Assembly: GCA_016217735.1 (NCBI GenBank) | Contig: JACRGQ010000049.1 | Coordinates: 1-38,032 of the forward strand | Reading direction: 5' to 3' | DNA length: 38,032 nt | From: Nitrospinota bacterium | Lineage (GTDB): Bacteria > Nitrospinota_A > UBA7883 > JACRGQ01 | Shown here: one piece after another, positions 36,594 through 38,032 of the stretch | How the letters are laid out: every line of letters starts with the position of its first letter | How positions within the stretch are numbered: position 1 is the stretch's first letter | Notes under the pieces: generated by a model | What the model saw: only the letters and a program-made list of their open reading frames with translations | Database searches by the model: none | What the model was told of the DNA's origin: nothing | Position numbers and translations under genes: made by a program

Positions 36594-37805
36594 TTATCCA
36601 AGTTTCTGGCTGATGTCGAAAATTGGCAGCAGGATCGATATCACGATGAAACCGACGATGCCGCCCAGGAAGATTATAAGCGCTGGCTGCACCAGCGACA
36701 TAAGAACGGAAATCCGGTTCTCCAGTTCCGCCCCCTGATCGCGCGCCACCTGCATCAGCAACTTGGCGGCCTGACCGCTTTTTTCCCCCGCGGCGATCAT
36801 CTGTATCGCCACCGGGGGAAAAAGCCCGCTGTCGTCCAGCGAGGCGGCGATGCCGGCCCCCTCGCGTATTTTGTCCGATGCCTTTTCGATGGCGCGGGCG
36901 TAGACGGTATTTTGCGAAACGTCCGCCGACAGTTTCAGCGTTTTGAGCATCGGCACCCCCGCGCTCAGCAGCACCGAGGTGGTATGGCTCCATCGCGCCA
37001 GCACCGCCGCTCGCGTCACCTCCCCGAAGACCGGCAGCCAGAGCAACAGGCGGTCGCGCTGATCGCGCCCCTGTTCCGTTTTGAGGCGGCGGCCCAGCCA
37101 GATAAATCCGGCGATGAGCAGCGCCGCGATGATGAAGCCGTAGCCGGTGACCATGTGGGTGATGAAAAGCAGCGCCTTGGTCGGCAGCGGCAGCGATTGC
37201 CCCATGTCCTCGAATATCACGGTGATCCTCGGCACCACGTACCCAAGCAGGAACATCACCACCCCCATGCCGATGAAGCCGAGGATGACCGGATAGACCA
37301 TCGCGCTTTTGATGGTTCCCTCGCGGCGGAGCGCCGCCTCCTTGAGATCGGCCACCTGCGTCAGCACCTCGGCGAGATTGCCGCCCGATTCCCCCGCCCG
37401 CACCAGCGCCACGATGAGCGGATCGAAATCCGCGGAGGTTTTCGCCATCGCGTCGGCCAGCGGTTCCCCCTGCCGCACGCGGTCTTTCAGCTCGTGGATG
37501 ATTTTGGCGAAGTGGGGCGATTCGCACTGCTTCATCGCGGCCTCCAGCGTTTCCATCAGCGGGATGCCCGCCGTGAGCAGCGAGGAAACCTGCCACATGA
37601 ACGAGGTCATCTGTTTGCCGGTGACGCGGGCCGCCAGGAACGGAATGGCGTATTTTTTCTTGTGTGCGGCGATTTCTTCCGCGATGGCTGTGACGAAGAC
37701 GCCTTCGGCGCGCAGCTTGGCGCGGGCCTCTTTTTGCCCGGCGGCGTCGATGGAGCCGCTTATCCCCTTGCCGTCCCGCCCGATCCCCTGAAATGCGAAC
37801 AACAT
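36594..37805 (-). CDS. gspF: Type II secretion inner-membrane platform protein F
   Basis: A 403-residue polytopic protein with two repeated GspF domains (about 68-190 and 270-392) and three membrane segments near residues 168-190, 220-242 and 373-395. Family signatures appear in both halves: FMWQVSSLLTAGIPLMETLE and ARWSHTTSVLLSAGVPMLKTL, each followed by a GESGG- or GEKSG-type loop. It is the assembly platform on which GspE acts. Its ATG directly follows the gspE stop. Confidence 0.95.
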   Translation of the reverse strand: MLFAFQGIGRDGKGISGSIDAAGQKEARAKLRAEGVFVTAIAEEIAAHKKKYAIPFLAARVTGKQMTSFMWQVSSLLTAGIPLMETLEAAMKQCESPHFAKIIHELKDRVRQGEPLADAMAKTSADFDPLIVALVRAGESGGNLAEVLTQVADLKEAALRREGTIKSAMVYPVILGFIGMGVVMFLLGYVVPRITVIFEDMGQSLPLPTKALLFITHMVTGYGFIIAALLIAGFIWLGRRLKTEQGRDQRDRLLLWLPVFGEVTRAAVLARWSHTTSVLLSAGVPMLKTLKLSADVSQNTVYARAIEKASDKIREGAGIAASLDDSGLFPPVAIQMIAAGEKSGQAAKLLMQVARDQGAELENRISVLMSLVQPALIIFLGGIVGFIVISILLPIFDISQKLG

Positions 37806-38032
37806 TTATATTCCATCCGTTTCTTCGGTGACGCGCAGCACTTCGTCCAGCGTGGTTTCGCCGGCGATGATGCGGCGGATGCCGTCGCGCCGCAGGGTGT
37901 GCATCCCTTCGAGGATGGCGGCCTGGCGTATTTCCTTCGAGTCGGCCCCTTTCACGATACGGCTGCGGATGCCGTCGGTGATGCGGAGGTATTCGTAGAT
38001 GCCGCTGCGGCCGCGGTAACCGCTGTTCATGC
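37806..38032 (-). CDS. gspE: Type II secretion ATPase E, C-terminal end only (runs off the window)
   Basis: Only the last 75 or so codons are inside the window. They show the end of the GspE C-terminal region: the CxxxGYRGRSGIYEYL segment that closes the zinc-binding CM domain, then HTLRRDGIRRIIAGETTLDEVLRVT, the typical GspE/PilB ending. The ATPase core lies beyond base 38032. GspE powers pseudopilus assembly; its position just ahead of gspF is standard. Confidence 0.93.
   Translation of the reverse strand, partial: MNSGYRGRSGIYEYLRITDGIRSRIVKGADSKEIRQAAILEGMHTLRRDGIRRIIAGETTLDEVLRVTEETDGI

Overview
The window is a gene-dense, GC-rich stretch of a Gram-negative, probably autotrophic or mixotrophic bacterium. 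An outer-membrane secretin, a nearly complete type II secretion (T2SS) pseudopilus operon, periplasmic Spy-like proteins and an alpha2beta2-type glycyl-tRNA synthetase beta subunit all imply a diderm. The soluble NAD-coupled [NiFe] hydrogenase, pyruvate phosphate dikinase and monomeric NADP-isocitrate dehydrogenase suggest redox-flexible central metabolism. I cannot assign a phylum; a deep proteobacterial-like or Nitrospinota-like lineage is only a guess. I see no tRNA, rRNA, insertion sequence, CRISPR array or phage gene.

Layout. (1) 107-6882 (+): a translationally coupled operon for a type IV pilus/MSHA-like trans-envelope machine. It encodes a PilM-PilN fusion, PilO-like, PilP-like and PilQ/MshL secretin lipoprotein, then three uncharacterised genes: a 55-codon peptide, a secreted FlgO/CsgG-like protein and a membrane protein. 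(2) 6944-9166 (+): an envelope-stress module. A secreted Lys/Ala/Glu-rich peptide is followed by a Spy/CpxP-like protein, an ECF sigma factor, a small anti-sigma candidate and a membrane-anchored Spy/CnrX-like protein. The peptide gene and the four-gene operon share a GTAACCTTT...CGTCT promoter motif, which suggests one sigma-controlled regulon. (3) 9248-14469 (-): hoxF-U-Y-H-W, a group 3d-type hydrogenase operon with its protease gene and a very good sigma70 promoter. (4) 14494-25846 (-): a housekeeping run of glyS, ppdK, ribD, ribE, ribBA, ribH, a small membrane peptide, a cyclic-nucleotide-binding protein, nusB, a metallophosphoesterase and holA. (5) 25952-27116 (+): mazG and a ybgC-type thioesterase. 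(6) 27128-29414 (-): monomeric icd with its own terminator. (7) 29599-30501 (+): an NDUFA9-like NAD(P)-binding protein. (8) 30512-38032 (-): gspE (cut by the window edge), F, G, H, I, J, K, L, M, N and a short J-domain protein, nearly all overlapping or adjacent.

The least conventional parts are the sigma/anti-sigma/Spy module with two matching promoters, the tiny ORF that repeats the signal peptide of its downstream neighbour, and the hox leader with an upstream ORF ending on the hoxF start codon. Most other genes are recognisable family members in tight operons. Functions are read from motifs and gene order only; no database search was run.
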